Assembly: GCF_012927745.1 (NCBI RefSeq)
Contig: NZ_JABBKX010000004.1
Coordinates: 186,001-250,000, forward strand
DNA from: Neoroseomonas marina
GTDB lineage: Bacteria; Pseudomonadota; Alphaproteobacteria; Acetobacterales; Acetobacteraceae
DNA length: 64,000 nt
Direction of reading: 5' to 3'
The notes under the pieces are model-generated. The model did no database searches. It had not been told where the DNA came from and worked only from the letters and a program-made list of their open reading frames with translations. The translations under genes were made by a program, and so were the position numbers. Below, piece after piece: positions 7,865-15,645 of this stretch; positions within the stretch are counted from its first letter, which is position 1; each line of letters begins with the position of its first letter.

Positions 7865-8688
7865 GCGACGTTGTGCAGCCCGGCGTCCACGTAGACCGTG
7901 TCGCCCGTCATGCCCGAGGAGGCGCCGCCCACCAGGAAGGAAACCACGCGCCCGACCTCCGCGATGTCCACCAGGCGGTGCTGCGGGGCGCGTTCCTGTG
8001 CCATCTGCACCAATTCGTCGAACTGCGCGATGCCACTCGCCGCCCGCGTCTTGAGCGGGCCCGGGGACACGGCAAAGACCCGGATGCCCTTCTCGCCGAG
8101 CTCGTCCGCCGCGTAGCGCACCGCGCCTTCGAGTGCGGCCTTCACCGGGCCCATGAGGTTGTAGTTTCCGACCACCTTGTCGGCCCCGTAGTAGGACATG
8201 GTGACCAGCACGCCGCCTTGCGTCATCAGCGGTTCGGCCAGCTTCGCCATGCGCAGGAACGACCAGCAGGAGACGTGCATCGCCTGGGCGAAGCCCTCGG
8301 CGCTGCAGTCGATGACCCGGCCGTGCAGGTCCGCCCGCGGGGCGAAGGCGATGGAATGGATCACGAAGTCGAGCCGGCCCCAGTCCCGGCCGATGCGCTC
8401 GAACAGCGCCTCGAGCTGGCCGGGCTGCTGGACGTCGAGGGGGGCGATGATCTGCGCCTGCAGCTGCTCGGCGAGGGGCCGGACGTACTTCTCCGCCTTC
8501 TCGTTCAGGTAGGTCACGGCGAGATCGGCGCCGAAGGCGCGCAGCTTCACCGCGCAGCCATAGGCGATGGAATCGGCGTTCGCGACGCCGACCACCAGGC
8601 CGCGCTTGCCCTTCAGCATGTCGCCGACGCGGCTGTTCGGGTCCCAGACGGTGGGCAGCGGATCGATCGGGCGGGATTCGGTCGGCAC
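7861..8688 (-). CDS. fabI: Enoyl-[acyl-carrier-protein] reductase (NADH), FabI type
   Basis: 275 residues from a GTG with a GAGAGGTG Shine-Dalgarno 5-6 nt upstream; the first internal ATG (codon 24) would remove part of the N-terminus. The SDR fold begins GLVVGVANADSIAYG, a FabI-type GxxxxxSI nucleotide loop. Tyr166, Tyr176 and Lys183 have the exact spacing of E. coli Tyr146, Tyr156 and Lys163. The C-terminus ends in the usual GDTVYVDAG stretch. It reduces enoyl-ACP, or possibly enoyl-CoA given the neighbours. It is the first gene of the minus-strand acyl-CoA cluster, and its promoter must lie in the 175 bp shared with the alcohol dehydrogenase. Whether it is the housekeeping FabI or a second copy cannot be judged here. 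Confidence 0.9.
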   Translation of the reverse strand: MPTESRPIDPLPTVWDPNSRVGDMLKGKRGLVVGVANADSIAYGCAVKLRAFGADLAVTYLNEKAEKYVRPLAEQLQAQIIAPLDVQQPGQLEALFERIGRDWGRLDFVIHSIAFAPRADLHGRVIDCSAEGFAQAMHVSCWSFLRMAKLAEPLMTQGGVLVTMSYYGADKVVGNYNLMGPVKAALEGAVRYAADELGEKGIRVFAVSPGPLKTRAASGIAQFDELVQMAQERAPQHRLVDIAEVGRVVSFLVGGASSGMTGDTVYVDAGLHNVA

Positions 8689-8785
8689 GGTGCACCTCTC
8701 ATGCTGCGTCGGGCCTCCGCATCCCACGGGGGCCGGTCCGCTGCCTTGACGTAGAGCAGATTCCCACGTCCGGGGCATTGCGATT

Positions 8786-8799
8786 TTGCGGCATCGCAA
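8786..8799. promoter_or_regulatory. TTGCG-GCAT-CGCAA palindrome between fabI and the alcohol dehydrogenase
   Basis: A perfect 5+5 palindrome with a 4-nt centre. It is nested in a second one, TTGCGAT at 8778-8784 paired with ATCGCAA at 8793-8799. It lies in the 175-bp divergent region and is the only clear symmetry there. It shares TTGC-N6-GCAA with the site in front of DUF3141, so it is a candidate operator for the acyl-CoA cluster. Confidence 0.4.
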
Positions 8800-8863
8800 C
8801 ATCCCCGTCGCCTGGACCGATCGGCGCCCCGGTGCTTGGCTCGGCGCGACAGGAGGAATGCCA

Positions 8864-9928
8864 ATGAAGGGTGTCGTCTTTGCCGGGGACCGGAAGCTCG
8901 AGTTGATGGATTTCCCCGATCCCTCGCCGGGCCCGGGCGAGGTGGTGCTCGAGATCCGTGCCTCGGGCATGTGCGGCAGCGACCTGAAATTCTACCGGGC
9001 GCCCGGCGGGCCGGGGCGGACGGCGGCCCTCGGCCTCGGGGCGACCTCCGGGCCCCTGATCGCGGGGCACGAACCCTGCGGCGTGGTCGTGGCGGTGGGC
9101 CCGAACGTGCCGCAGAACCAGGCCTGGGTCGGCATGCGGGCCATGCAGCACCACTACCGGGGCTGCGGCGTCTGCCCGCAATGCAGTACCGGCTGGATGC
9201 AGCTGTGTGACGATGGCGTGAAGGAGGTCTACGGCGTGACGGGCCACGGCGCCCACGCCCGCTACATGAAGTGCCCGGCGCGCACGCTGGTCGAACTGCC
9301 CGAGGCCCTTTCCTTCGAAACCGGCGCGGCGATCTCCTGCGGCACGGGCACGGCCTGGGGCGCCCTGCAGCGGCTCGGGCTGATGGGGGACCAGACCATC
9401 GCGGTGTTCGGGCAGGGCCCCGTCGGACTGTCGGCGACGTTGCTCGCGGCGAAGATGGGCGCGCGGGTGATCGCCCTCGATACCGCTCCCGAGCGGCTCG
9501 GTCGTGCGAAGGAGTTCGGGGCCGACCTGCTGATCAATCCGGCGGAGACCAACGACGTGCTCGGCGCGATCAAGGAAGCGACGCACGGGCTCGGTGCGCA
9601 TGCCTCGCTCGACGCATCCTCCAATCCGCTGGCGCGGCGGCAGGCGGTGCAGTGCGTGCGCACCTGGGGCAAGGCGTGCTTCGTGGGGGAGGGCGGGGAC
9701 GTCACGCTCGACGTCAGCCCCGACATGCTGCGCCGCCAGGTCACGCTGATCGGCTCCTGGACCTTCTCCACGGTCGGGCAGGCCGAATGCGCCCGCTACG
9801 TCGCGGATCGCGGCGTGCCGGTGGACCGGCTCTTCACGCATCGTTGGACGCTCGAGCAGGCGGAAGAGGCCTACACGCTGTTCGACAAGCAGACGACCGG
9901 CAAGGGCGTCTTCCTGCCGGCGGCCTGA
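8864..9928 (+). CDS. Zinc-dependent alcohol dehydrogenase (MDR family)
   Basis: 354 residues. The second of two close ATGs is chosen because AGGAGG sits 7 nt before it and only 1 nt before the first. Catalytic zinc ligands are Cys37 (GMCGSD) and His69-Glu70 (AGHEPCG); the structural zinc site is complete with Cys101, Cys104, Cys107 and Cys115. The Rossmann loop VFGQGPVGLSA binds NAD(P). Substrate is unknown; it oxidises an alcohol or polyol in the cytosol. The gene is divergent from fabI and 63 bp ahead of the NIPSNAP gene, which may be co-transcribed. Confidence 0.9.
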   Translation: MKGVVFAGDRKLELMDFPDPSPGPGEVVLEIRASGMCGSDLKFYRAPGGPGRTAALGLGATSGPLIAGHEPCGVVVAVGPNVPQNQAWVGMRAMQHHYRGCGVCPQCSTGWMQLCDDGVKEVYGVTGHGAHARYMKCPARTLVELPEALSFETGAAISCGTGTAWGALQRLGLMGDQTIAVFGQGPVGLSATLLAAKMGARVIALDTAPERLGRAKEFGADLLINPAETNDVLGAIKEATHGLGAHASLDASSNPLARRQAVQCVRTWGKACFVGEGGDVTLDVSPDMLRRQVTLIGSWTFSTVGQAECARYVADRGVPVDRLFTHRWTLEQAEEAYTLFDKQTTGKGVFLPAA

Positions 9929-9991
9929 CCCCGCCTTGCGCCACGGCGCGGCGCGGACGAAGGTGCCGCGCCCGCTTCCAGAGGAAACGCG

Positions 9992-10672
9992 ATGTACATC
10001 GAGCACCGCCAGTACACCTTCCACCCCGGCAAGCAGCCCGTGTGGCTCGACGCCTTCGAGAAGTTCGGCTTCCCGTCGTCGCAGCGGACGCTGGGTGCGC
10101 CCTCGCTCGGCACCTTCGTGGCCGATGTCGGGCCGATCAACCGCTTCGTCTTCATGCGCGGCTGGGACGACATCGACACCCGCGACGCCGGCATCGCGGC
10201 ACGCGAGAAGGACGAGCAGTGGGGCGAGTTCAAGAAGCATTCCGCCGGCTGCCTGATGGCGCAGGAGGTGAAGTTCCTGAAGCCGACCTCCTTCTCCCCC
10301 ATCCAGTCGGCCAAGGGCTTCAAGTTCGAGCGCAAGATCGGCGGCACCGGCATGGTGGTCGATCACCGCACCTACGACTTCGTCCCGGGGAAGATGCCGG
10401 CCTGGCTGAAGGCCTACCAGGAGGTCGGCCTGCCGGTGCAGCAGCGCCTGCTCGGTCAGTTGCTGGTCTTCGCGGTGACCGAGATCGGCCCGATCAACCA
10501 GGTGGTCTTCTGCTGGCTGTACGAGTCCTATGGCGACCGCGACGCGCGCCGCACCGCCATGGCCAACGATCCGCAGTGGCAGGAATTCGGGAAGATGGTC
10601 GGCGGCCTCGGCGCGCTGAAGCAGCAGACCGTGATGGGGCTGCGGCCGACGAGCTTCTCGCTGGTGAAGTGA
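9992..10672 (+). CDS. NIPSNAP family protein with two tandem domains
   Basis: 226 residues with AGAGGAAA before the ATG. Two related halves are visible: residues 1-105 (EHRQYTFHPGK, GPINRFVFMRGWDD, MAQEVKFLKPTSFS) and 120-226 (DHRTYDFVPGK, GPINQVVFCWLYES, QQTVMGLRPTSFS). This ferredoxin-like dimeric fold occurs in small-molecule oxygenase or binding proteins; bacterial members often sit next to dehydrogenases of degradative pathways, as here. No catalytic residue can be named and no signal peptide is seen, so it should be cytosolic. Function unknown. Confidence 0.85.
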   Translation: MYIEHRQYTFHPGKQPVWLDAFEKFGFPSSQRTLGAPSLGTFVADVGPINRFVFMRGWDDIDTRDAGIAAREKDEQWGEFKKHSAGCLMAQEVKFLKPTSFSPIQSAKGFKFERKIGGTGMVVDHRTYDFVPGKMPAWLKAYQEVGLPVQQRLLGQLLVFAVTEIGPINQVVFCWLYESYGDRDARRTAMANDPQWQEFGKMVGGLGALKQQTVMGLRPTSFSLVK

Positions 10673-10677
10673 GGTCG

Positions 10678-10701
10678 CCGGAGGGGCCTCGCCCTCTCCG
10701 G
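10678..10701 (+). terminator. GC-rich hairpin after the NIPSNAP gene
   Basis: CCGGAGGGG and CCCTCTCCGG can pair with one bulge around a 5-nt loop, 6 nt after the stop codon. No T-run follows. It resembles the GGAGGGGC...CCTCC block of the inverted repeat between tmk and holB. Confidence 0.35.
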
Positions 10702-10734
10702 TCCGGCGGCACCTTCACCGCCGCTTAAGATCCC

Positions 10735-10759
10735 GGGGCGAGGATGCGAGCCTCGCCCC
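10735..10759 (+). other. Perfect 9-bp hairpin in the leader of the EAL gene
   Basis: GGGGCGAGG and CCTCGCCCC pair perfectly around ATGCGAG, ending 10 nt before the start codon. With no T-run it may be an upstream terminator remnant or may limit ribosome access. Confidence 0.35.
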
Positions 10760-10769
10760 AGGACGCGCC

Positions 10770-12350
10770 ATGCAGGAAACCGTTCGCCACCCGGTCGCCA
10801 ACTCCGTGGACCGGTTCCTGACCTTCGCTTTCGCCGCCGCCGAGCTTCTCGTCGAAACCGATGCCGACGGCCGGATCACCTTTGCCGAGGGCGCCTTTCC
10901 CGCGCGCTTCGGCCGGCCGGGTCGCACCTTCCTCGGTCATCCCGTTCAGGAACTTGTCGCGCGCGACCTGCGCTCCGGGATGGGCACGGCCCTCGAACTG
11001 CTCAACGCAACGGGCCGCATCCGGCCGACCGCGATCCGGCTGTCCGATCGGGACCGCTCGGCCTTCAGCGTCGCCGGCCTCGCCGCACCGGGGCGGTCCG
11101 GACGGTTCTGCCTGACCTTCTCCCCGCTGCCGGACGACCTGCCGGGAGGGCCATTGCCGGGTGGCCCGGGGTTCGCCCGCGCCGCCGAGGAAGTTCTGCG
11201 CCGTGGGGAGGGGGCGGCCGCGCTCGGGCTGATCGAGCTGACGGGGGATGGCGGAGCGCTGGCCCCGCGGGCGGATCTCGCGGCGCGCATCCAGTCCGTG
11301 CTGGCGGCGCAGGGCGGGACCGGGACGGTCGCGGCCGACCTCGGCGCCGGCCGCTTCGGGCTCCTTCCGGGGGAAGGGGCACCGGATCTCGCGGAGGTCT
11401 CGGCGCATGTCGCGCGGCTGCTCGCGCAGCACGGGCTGCCGGGGCGGGTCGGAGCGCGCGCGCTGCCGCTGGCCGGGGAGGGGCTGAGCCCGCTTCAGGC
11501 GACGCGCGCGTTGCGCTTCGCGCTGTCCGCCTTCGCCCGCGGCGGCGATGCGGCGTTGGAGAAGGCCGGCTTCGCCGGCGGCCTCGCGGGCTTCGTCGAC
11601 AGTGCGGCCGAGCGTGCGGCGGCATTGCGCGCGACCATCGCGGACCGCCGCTTCCGCCTCGCCTTCCAGCCGATCGTGCTGCTGGCCGACCGCCAGCCGC
11701 ACCATTACGAGGCCCTGCTGCGGCCGATCCCGACGCCGGGCACGCCGTTCTCCGAAGCCTCGGAGTTCATCGCCCTGGCGGAAACCGTGGGATTGTCGGA
11801 GACGCTCGACTGGGCGGTGGTGGAGACCGCCTGCGAGGCCGCGCGCGCAGCCAGCGGGGCGCGGATCGCCTGCAACCTGTCGGGCCTGTCGCTGCAGTCC
11901 CGTGCGTTCCGGGACCGGCTCTGCGGCATGCTGCGGGAGGCTCCCGCCCTGGCCGAGCGCCTGCTGGTCGAGATCACCGAGACGGCCGAGATCGAGGACG
12001 AGCCCGAGGCCCGGCGCACCGTCGACGCGCTGCGCGACCTCGGCCTGCCGATCTGCCTGGACGATTTCGGCGCCGGGGCGGCGGCCTTCCGCTATCTCCG
12101 GGCCTTCCGCGTGGACTTCGTGAAGGTGGACGGGGTCTATGTCTCCCATGCGGTCGAAAGCGCCCGCGACCGGGGCTTCATCGCGGCCATGGTCGACCTG
12201 GCCCGCACCGTGGGTGCCGAGGTGGTGGCCGAGCGCATCGAGACCGAGGCGCAGGCCACCCTGATGCGCGATCTGGGCGTGGGATTCGGGCAGGGCTACC
12301 TGTTCGGGCGCCCCGGCGCGCTTCCTGGCGGCGACGGGCCCTATCGCTGA
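10770..12350 (+). CDS. EAL-domain cyclic-di-GMP phosphodiesterase with PAS-like and degenerate GGDEF regions
   Basis: 526 residues, no membrane segment. Residues 15-120 look like a PAS sensor (LLVETDADGRITFAEG). Residues 145-260 resemble a GGDEF domain in which the signature is replaced by LGAGRFGLL, so it should not make c-di-GMP. The C-terminal EAL domain is complete: Glu314 in YEALLRP, NLSG, the Glu of EITE, DDFGAG, the Lys of VKVDG, the Glu of AERIET and the Gln of GQGYLFGRP. It should therefore linearise c-di-GMP to pGpG in the cytosol. The partner signal is unknown. The next gene, mntP, follows after 63 bp with its own regulatory palindrome. Confidence 0.9.
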   Translation: MQETVRHPVANSVDRFLTFAFAAAELLVETDADGRITFAEGAFPARFGRPGRTFLGHPVQELVARDLRSGMGTALELLNATGRIRPTAIRLSDRDRSAFSVAGLAAPGRSGRFCLTFSPLPDDLPGGPLPGGPGFARAAEEVLRRGEGAAALGLIELTGDGGALAPRADLAARIQSVLAAQGGTGTVAADLGAGRFGLLPGEGAPDLAEVSAHVARLLAQHGLPGRVGARALPLAGEGLSPLQATRALRFALSAFARGGDAALEKAGFAGGLAGFVDSAAERAAALRATIADRRFRLAFQPIVLLADRQPHHYEALLRPIPTPGTPFSEASEFIALAETVGLSETLDWAVVETACEAARAASGARIACNLSGLSLQSRAFRDRLCGMLREAPALAERLLVEITETAEIEDEPEARRTVDALRDLGLPICLDDFGAGAAAFRYLRAFRVDFVKVDGVYVSHAVESARDRGFIAAMVDLARTVGAEVVAERIETEAQATLMRDLGVGFGQGYLFGRPGALPGGDGPYR

Positions 12351-12362
12351 TTTGAATTATTG

Positions 12363-12380
12363 AACATCTATTCAGATGTT
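12363..12380. promoter_or_regulatory. 18-bp perfect palindrome upstream of mntP, candidate MntR-type operator
   Basis: AACATCT-ATTC-AGATGTT lies in an AT-rich island in otherwise GC-rich DNA, 34 nt before the mntP start. The arms AACAT...ATGTT match the outer half-sites known for the manganese regulator MntR. A TTGAAT 6 nt upstream could be a -35 element. The 63-bp gap leaves no room for a yybP-ykoY manganese riboswitch. Confidence 0.6.
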
Positions 12381-12413
12381 GTAGGAACGGCGCCCCAAGC
12401 CGGAGCCGCACGC

Positions 12414-12989
12414 GTGACCCCCCTCACGACCCTGACCCTCGCCTTCAGCATGTCCGTCGACGCCTTCGCCGCGGCCATCGGCAAGGGGGCTGCCCTCGAC
12501 CGGCCGCGGCTGGCCGAGGCGCTGCGCACCGGGGTCATCTTCGGCAGCGTCGAGGCGGTGACGCCGGTGATCGGCTGGGCGGCCGGCCTTGCGGCGAGTG
12601 CCAGCGTCGCGGCGGTGGACCACTGGATCGCCTTCGCGCTGCTCGCGCTGGTGGGCGGACGCATGTTGCTCGCCGCCTTGCGGGGGCAGGATGACGAGGA
12701 AGCTCCCCGCCGGCCACAGCGGCGGCATGGCACCGCGATCCTGCTCGCCACCGCCGTCGGCACCAGCCTGGATGCCATGGCGGTCGGCGTGACCCTCGCC
12801 TTCATCGGCGCGGACATCGTCGTGGCGGCCTTGGCGATCGGGCTGGCGACGGCGCTGATGGCGACCTTCGGGATGCTGATCGGCCGCTTCCTCGGCGGGC
12901 GCTTCGGCCAGGTCGCGGAGGCGTTGGGCGGCGTCGCCCTGATCGGCCTCGGCTGCAAGATCCTGGCCGAGCACACCCTCTTCGGTTGA
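12414..12989 (+). CDS. mntP: Manganese efflux pump MntP
   Basis: 191 residues from a GTG with GGAG 9 nt upstream; this start gives the usual MntP length and an N-terminus in the first membrane helix. Six hydrophobic segments form two repeats, each with the family's acidic motif: [15 protein letters not shown] near residue 15 and [14 protein letters not shown] near 120. The protein exports Mn2+ across the inner membrane. Regulation by manganese is suggested by the palindrome directly upstream. A longer reading frame upstream contains that palindrome and is not the likely product. Confidence 0.93.
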   Translation: MTPLTTLTLAFSMSVDAFAAAIGKGAALDRPRLAEALRTGVIFGSVEAVTPVIGWAAGLAASASVAAVDHWIAFALLALVGGRMLLAALRGQDDEEAPRRPQRRHGTAILLATAVGTSLDAMAVGVTLAFIGADIVVAALAIGLATALMATFGMLIGRFLGGRFGQVAEALGGVALIGLGCKILAEHTLFG

Positions 12990-13028
12990 CCGCTTGCCCT
13001 TCCGCGCAGCGCGGCGCAGGAAGCCGAC

Positions 13029-14132
13029 ATGACGGAGCCCGCCCCGCCACGACTCGCAGTCGTCATCCCCTGCTACAACGAGGCCGCGAACGTCGCGCCC
13101 ATGGTGGCGCGGCTGGATGCGGCGCTCACGGGCATCCCGTGGGAAGCGATCTTCGTCGATGACGACAGCCTGGACGGCACCGCTGCCCGCGCCAAGGCCA
13201 TCGCGGCGCAGGACACCCGCATCCGCTGCATCAGGCGCATCGGTCGGCGCGGCCTCGCCTCGGCCTGCGTCGAGGGCATCCTGTCCACCGCCGCCCCCTA
13301 TGTCGCGGTCATCGACGGGGACCTGCAGCACGACGAGACGATCCTGCCGCAAATGCTCGCCGTCCTGGACTCCGGGGAAGCCGAGATCGCCGTCGGCAGC
13401 CGCAACGTCGAGGGCGGGACCAAGGGGGAGGGCCTGTCCCCGATCCGCCGCATGGTCTCGGACGGCGGCGCGGCGCTGGCCAACGCGGCCCTGCCGGTGA
13501 AGGTCGCGGACCCGATGAGCGGGTATTTCGCCCTGCCGCGCGCCCTGTTCGACGAACTCGCCCCGCGGCTGACGGCGACGGGGTTCAAGATCCTGCTCGA
13601 CGTGCTGCTTTCGGCCGGGCGGCCGCTGAGGGTGGCGGAGATCCCCTACACCTTCCGGGCGCGGGAGGCCGGCGAGAGCAAGCTCGACGCGACGGTGCTG
13701 CTCGAATTCGGCGGGCTGCTCGCGGACAAGGCGCTCGGCGGCATCGTGCCGTTGCGCTTCATGGCCTTCGCCCTCGTGGGCGGCATCGGCGTCCTGGTGC
13801 ACCTGGCCGTGCTCGGCGTGCTCCACGGTCTCGGCCCGATCGGCTTCTGGCCGGCGCAATGGGCGGCGACGCTGGTCGCCATGACCGCGAACTTCCTGCT
13901 CAACAACCGCATCACCTATCGCGACCGGCGCCTGCGGGGGCCGCGGCTGTTGCGGGGGCTGATCCTGTTCTACGTCGTCTGCGGCCTCGGGGCCGCGGCC
14001 AATGTCGGCATTGCCGGGTTGCTGCTCCATGACGGCGTGGCCGGCTGGGGGCTGGCCGGCGCGGCTGGGGCGCTGCTGACGGTGGTGTGGAACTACGCCG
14101 TCTCCTCCACCCTGGTATGGCGCGCGCGCTGA
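13029..14132 (+). CDS. Polyprenyl-phosphate glycosyltransferase fused to a GtrA membrane domain
   Basis: 367 residues. Residues 8-230 are a GT2/DPM1-like transferase: VVIPCYNEAANV, VDDDSLDGT (UDP/GDP-sugar site) and DGDLQHDE (metal-binding DxD region). Residues 240-367 are a GtrA-like four-helix membrane domain (RFMAFALVGGIGVLVHL, TANFLLNNRITYRDRR, SSTLVW). The enzyme should load a sugar onto undecaprenyl/polyprenyl phosphate and the GtrA part may flip it. It overlaps the next gene, a PMT-type transferase that uses such lipid-linked sugars, so the pair probably glycosylates a cell-surface acceptor, perhaps lipid A or LPS. Confidence 0.9.
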   Translation: MTEPAPPRLAVVIPCYNEAANVAPMVARLDAALTGIPWEAIFVDDDSLDGTAARAKAIAAQDTRIRCIRRIGRRGLASACVEGILSTAAPYVAVIDGDLQHDETILPQMLAVLDSGEAEIAVGSRNVEGGTKGEGLSPIRRMVSDGGAALANAALPVKVADPMSGYFALPRALFDELAPRLTATGFKILLDVLLSAGRPLRVAEIPYTFRAREAGESKLDATVLLEFGGLLADKALGGIVPLRFMAFALVGGIGVLVHLAVLGVLHGLGPIGFWPAQWAATLVAMTANFLLNNRITYRDRRLRGPRLLRGLILFYVVCGLGAAANVGIAGLLLHDGVAGWGLAGAAGALLTVVWNYAVSSTLVWRAR

Positions 14133-15586
14133 TGCCCTGGCTCGCCGCACTCGCGGCGCTGACGGCGCTACGCCTGGCCGTGGCCGGACTGACGCCGCTC
14201 GCGCCCGACGAGGCCTATTACTGGGTCTGGTCGCGGGACCTGCAGGGCGGCTACCTCGATCACCCGCCGATGGTCGCGCTGTTCATCCGCGCGGGCACGA
14301 TGATCGCGGGGGAGACCGCGCTCGGCGTCCGCCTGCTGGGGCCGCTGTCCCTCGCACTCGGATCGGTGCTGCTGGCCCGCGCCGCCGAGGATCTGTTTCC
14401 CGGCCGCAAGGCCGGACCCTGGGCGGCGGGGCTGCTGAATGCGACGCTCCTCGCCGGTGTCGGCGGCGTAACCATGACACCGGACACGCCGCTGCTGTTC
14501 TTCTGGACCTGTGCATTGTGGGCGGTCGCGCGGCTGCATCGGACGCAGGACGGGCTTTGGTGGCTCGCCATCGGCCTCTTCGCGGGGCTCGGTCTTGCGA
14601 GCAAGTACACCATGGTGCTGTTCGGCACCGGACTCCTGCTGTGGATGCTGCTCGACGGCCGGGCGCGCGGTTGGCTTCTTCGCTGGCAGGTCTGGACGGG
14701 CGGGGCGATCGCCGCGCTGGCCTTCGCACCGGTCGTGCTGTGGAACGCGACCCATGACTGGGCGTCCTTCGCCAAGCAGGGCGGCCGCACGGCGAGCGGT
14801 GGCATGGGACAGTCCCTCCGCTATCTCGGCGAACTGGTCGGCGGCCAAGCGGCGTTGGCGACACCGCTTGTCTTCCTGCTGTGCGCAGCGGGCGCGGGCG
14901 CTGCTGCGTGGGCCTGGTGGCGCCGGCGGGATTCGGCGGCGCTGTTGCTGGCGACGCTGGTTCTGCCGGGCGCCGCGCTGTTCGTCTGGCAATCGCTCGG
15001 CAGCCGGGTGCAGGGGAACTGGCCGGCGGTCCTGTATCCGGCGGCGGCGATCGCCGCCGCCGCGTTGCTGGACAGTGTCCGATGGCGGCGACTGCGGGTG
15101 CCGGCCGTAGCCCTCGGCGGCGTCATGTGCGGAGTGGTCTATCTCCAGGCAGTGGCGGCCCCTGTCGCACTCCGGCGGGGCCAGGACCCCACGCTGGCGC
15201 GGCTGGGCGGCTGGGACGACTTCACCGCGGCGGTCGCGGCGAGGGCGCGGCAGGACGGCGCCGGCTTCGTTGCCGCCGAGGAGTACGGCCTGGCCTCGGT
15301 CCTGGCCTTTCGCCTGCCGCCGGGCATCGTCGTGGTCGCCATGGATCCGCGTTGGGCATTCTTCTCGCTGCCGGTGCCGCAGCCGGGCGTAACCGGATTG
15401 CTGCTTCGCAGCGAAAGGCGAGGGGAGTGGCCCCCCAACTGGCCCGGCGCCGAGGCGATTGCCGGGCCGGACGGGCGGCTGCTCCGCTCCCGGCGGGGCA
15501 TCGAGGCCGAGGCCTACCGCCTCTACCGCGTCACCACGGGCGCGGGCCAGCCGCCCGCTGCCGTGCTGCCGCGCCCGGGATCGTGA
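14132..15586 (+). CDS. ArnT/PMT-type (GT39/83) membrane glycosyltransferase
   Basis: 484 residues if the ATG overlapping the upstream stop (TGATG) is used; an ATG 15 nt earlier is equally possible. About ten hydrophobic helices. The first periplasmic loop has PDEAYYWVWSRDLQGGYLDHPP, the Asp-Glu and Tyr-Leu-Asp-His-Pro-Pro signature of this family, with the catalytic acid after the first helix. It transfers a sugar from a polyprenyl phosphate donor to an envelope acceptor on the periplasmic side. The donor is probably made by the overlapping upstream gene. Acceptor unknown; lipid A or a surface polysaccharide is the best guess. Confidence 0.85.
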   Translation: MPWLAALAALTALRLAVAGLTPLAPDEAYYWVWSRDLQGGYLDHPPMVALFIRAGTMIAGETALGVRLLGPLSLALGSVLLARAAEDLFPGRKAGPWAAGLLNATLLAGVGGVTMTPDTPLLFFWTCALWAVARLHRTQDGLWWLAIGLFAGLGLASKYTMVLFGTGLLLWMLLDGRARGWLLRWQVWTGGAIAALAFAPVVLWNATHDWASFAKQGGRTASGGMGQSLRYLGELVGGQAALATPLVFLLCAAGAGAAAWAWWRRRDSAALLLATLVLPGAALFVWQSLGSRVQGNWPAVLYPAAAIAAAALLDSVRWRRLRVPAVALGGVMCGVVYLQAVAAPVALRRGQDPTLARLGGWDDFTAAVAARARQDGAGFVAAEEYGLASVLAFRLPPGIVVVAMDPRWAFFSLPVPQPGVTGLLLRSERRGEWPPNWPGAEAIAGPDGRLLRSRRGIEAEAYRLYRVTTGAGQPPAAVLPRPGS

Positions 15587-15645
15587 CGAGGCGCTTGTAA
15601 TCCCCGCAGGACGCCTGATTCTGTCGGAGGTTGGGAGAGTTCACG

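Noticed and set aside
12360-12413. An 18-codon N-terminal extension of MntP from a TTG
   Set aside because: It would run through the operator palindrome and add a segment absent from MntP proteins; the GTG at 12414 has a ribosome site and gives the right length.
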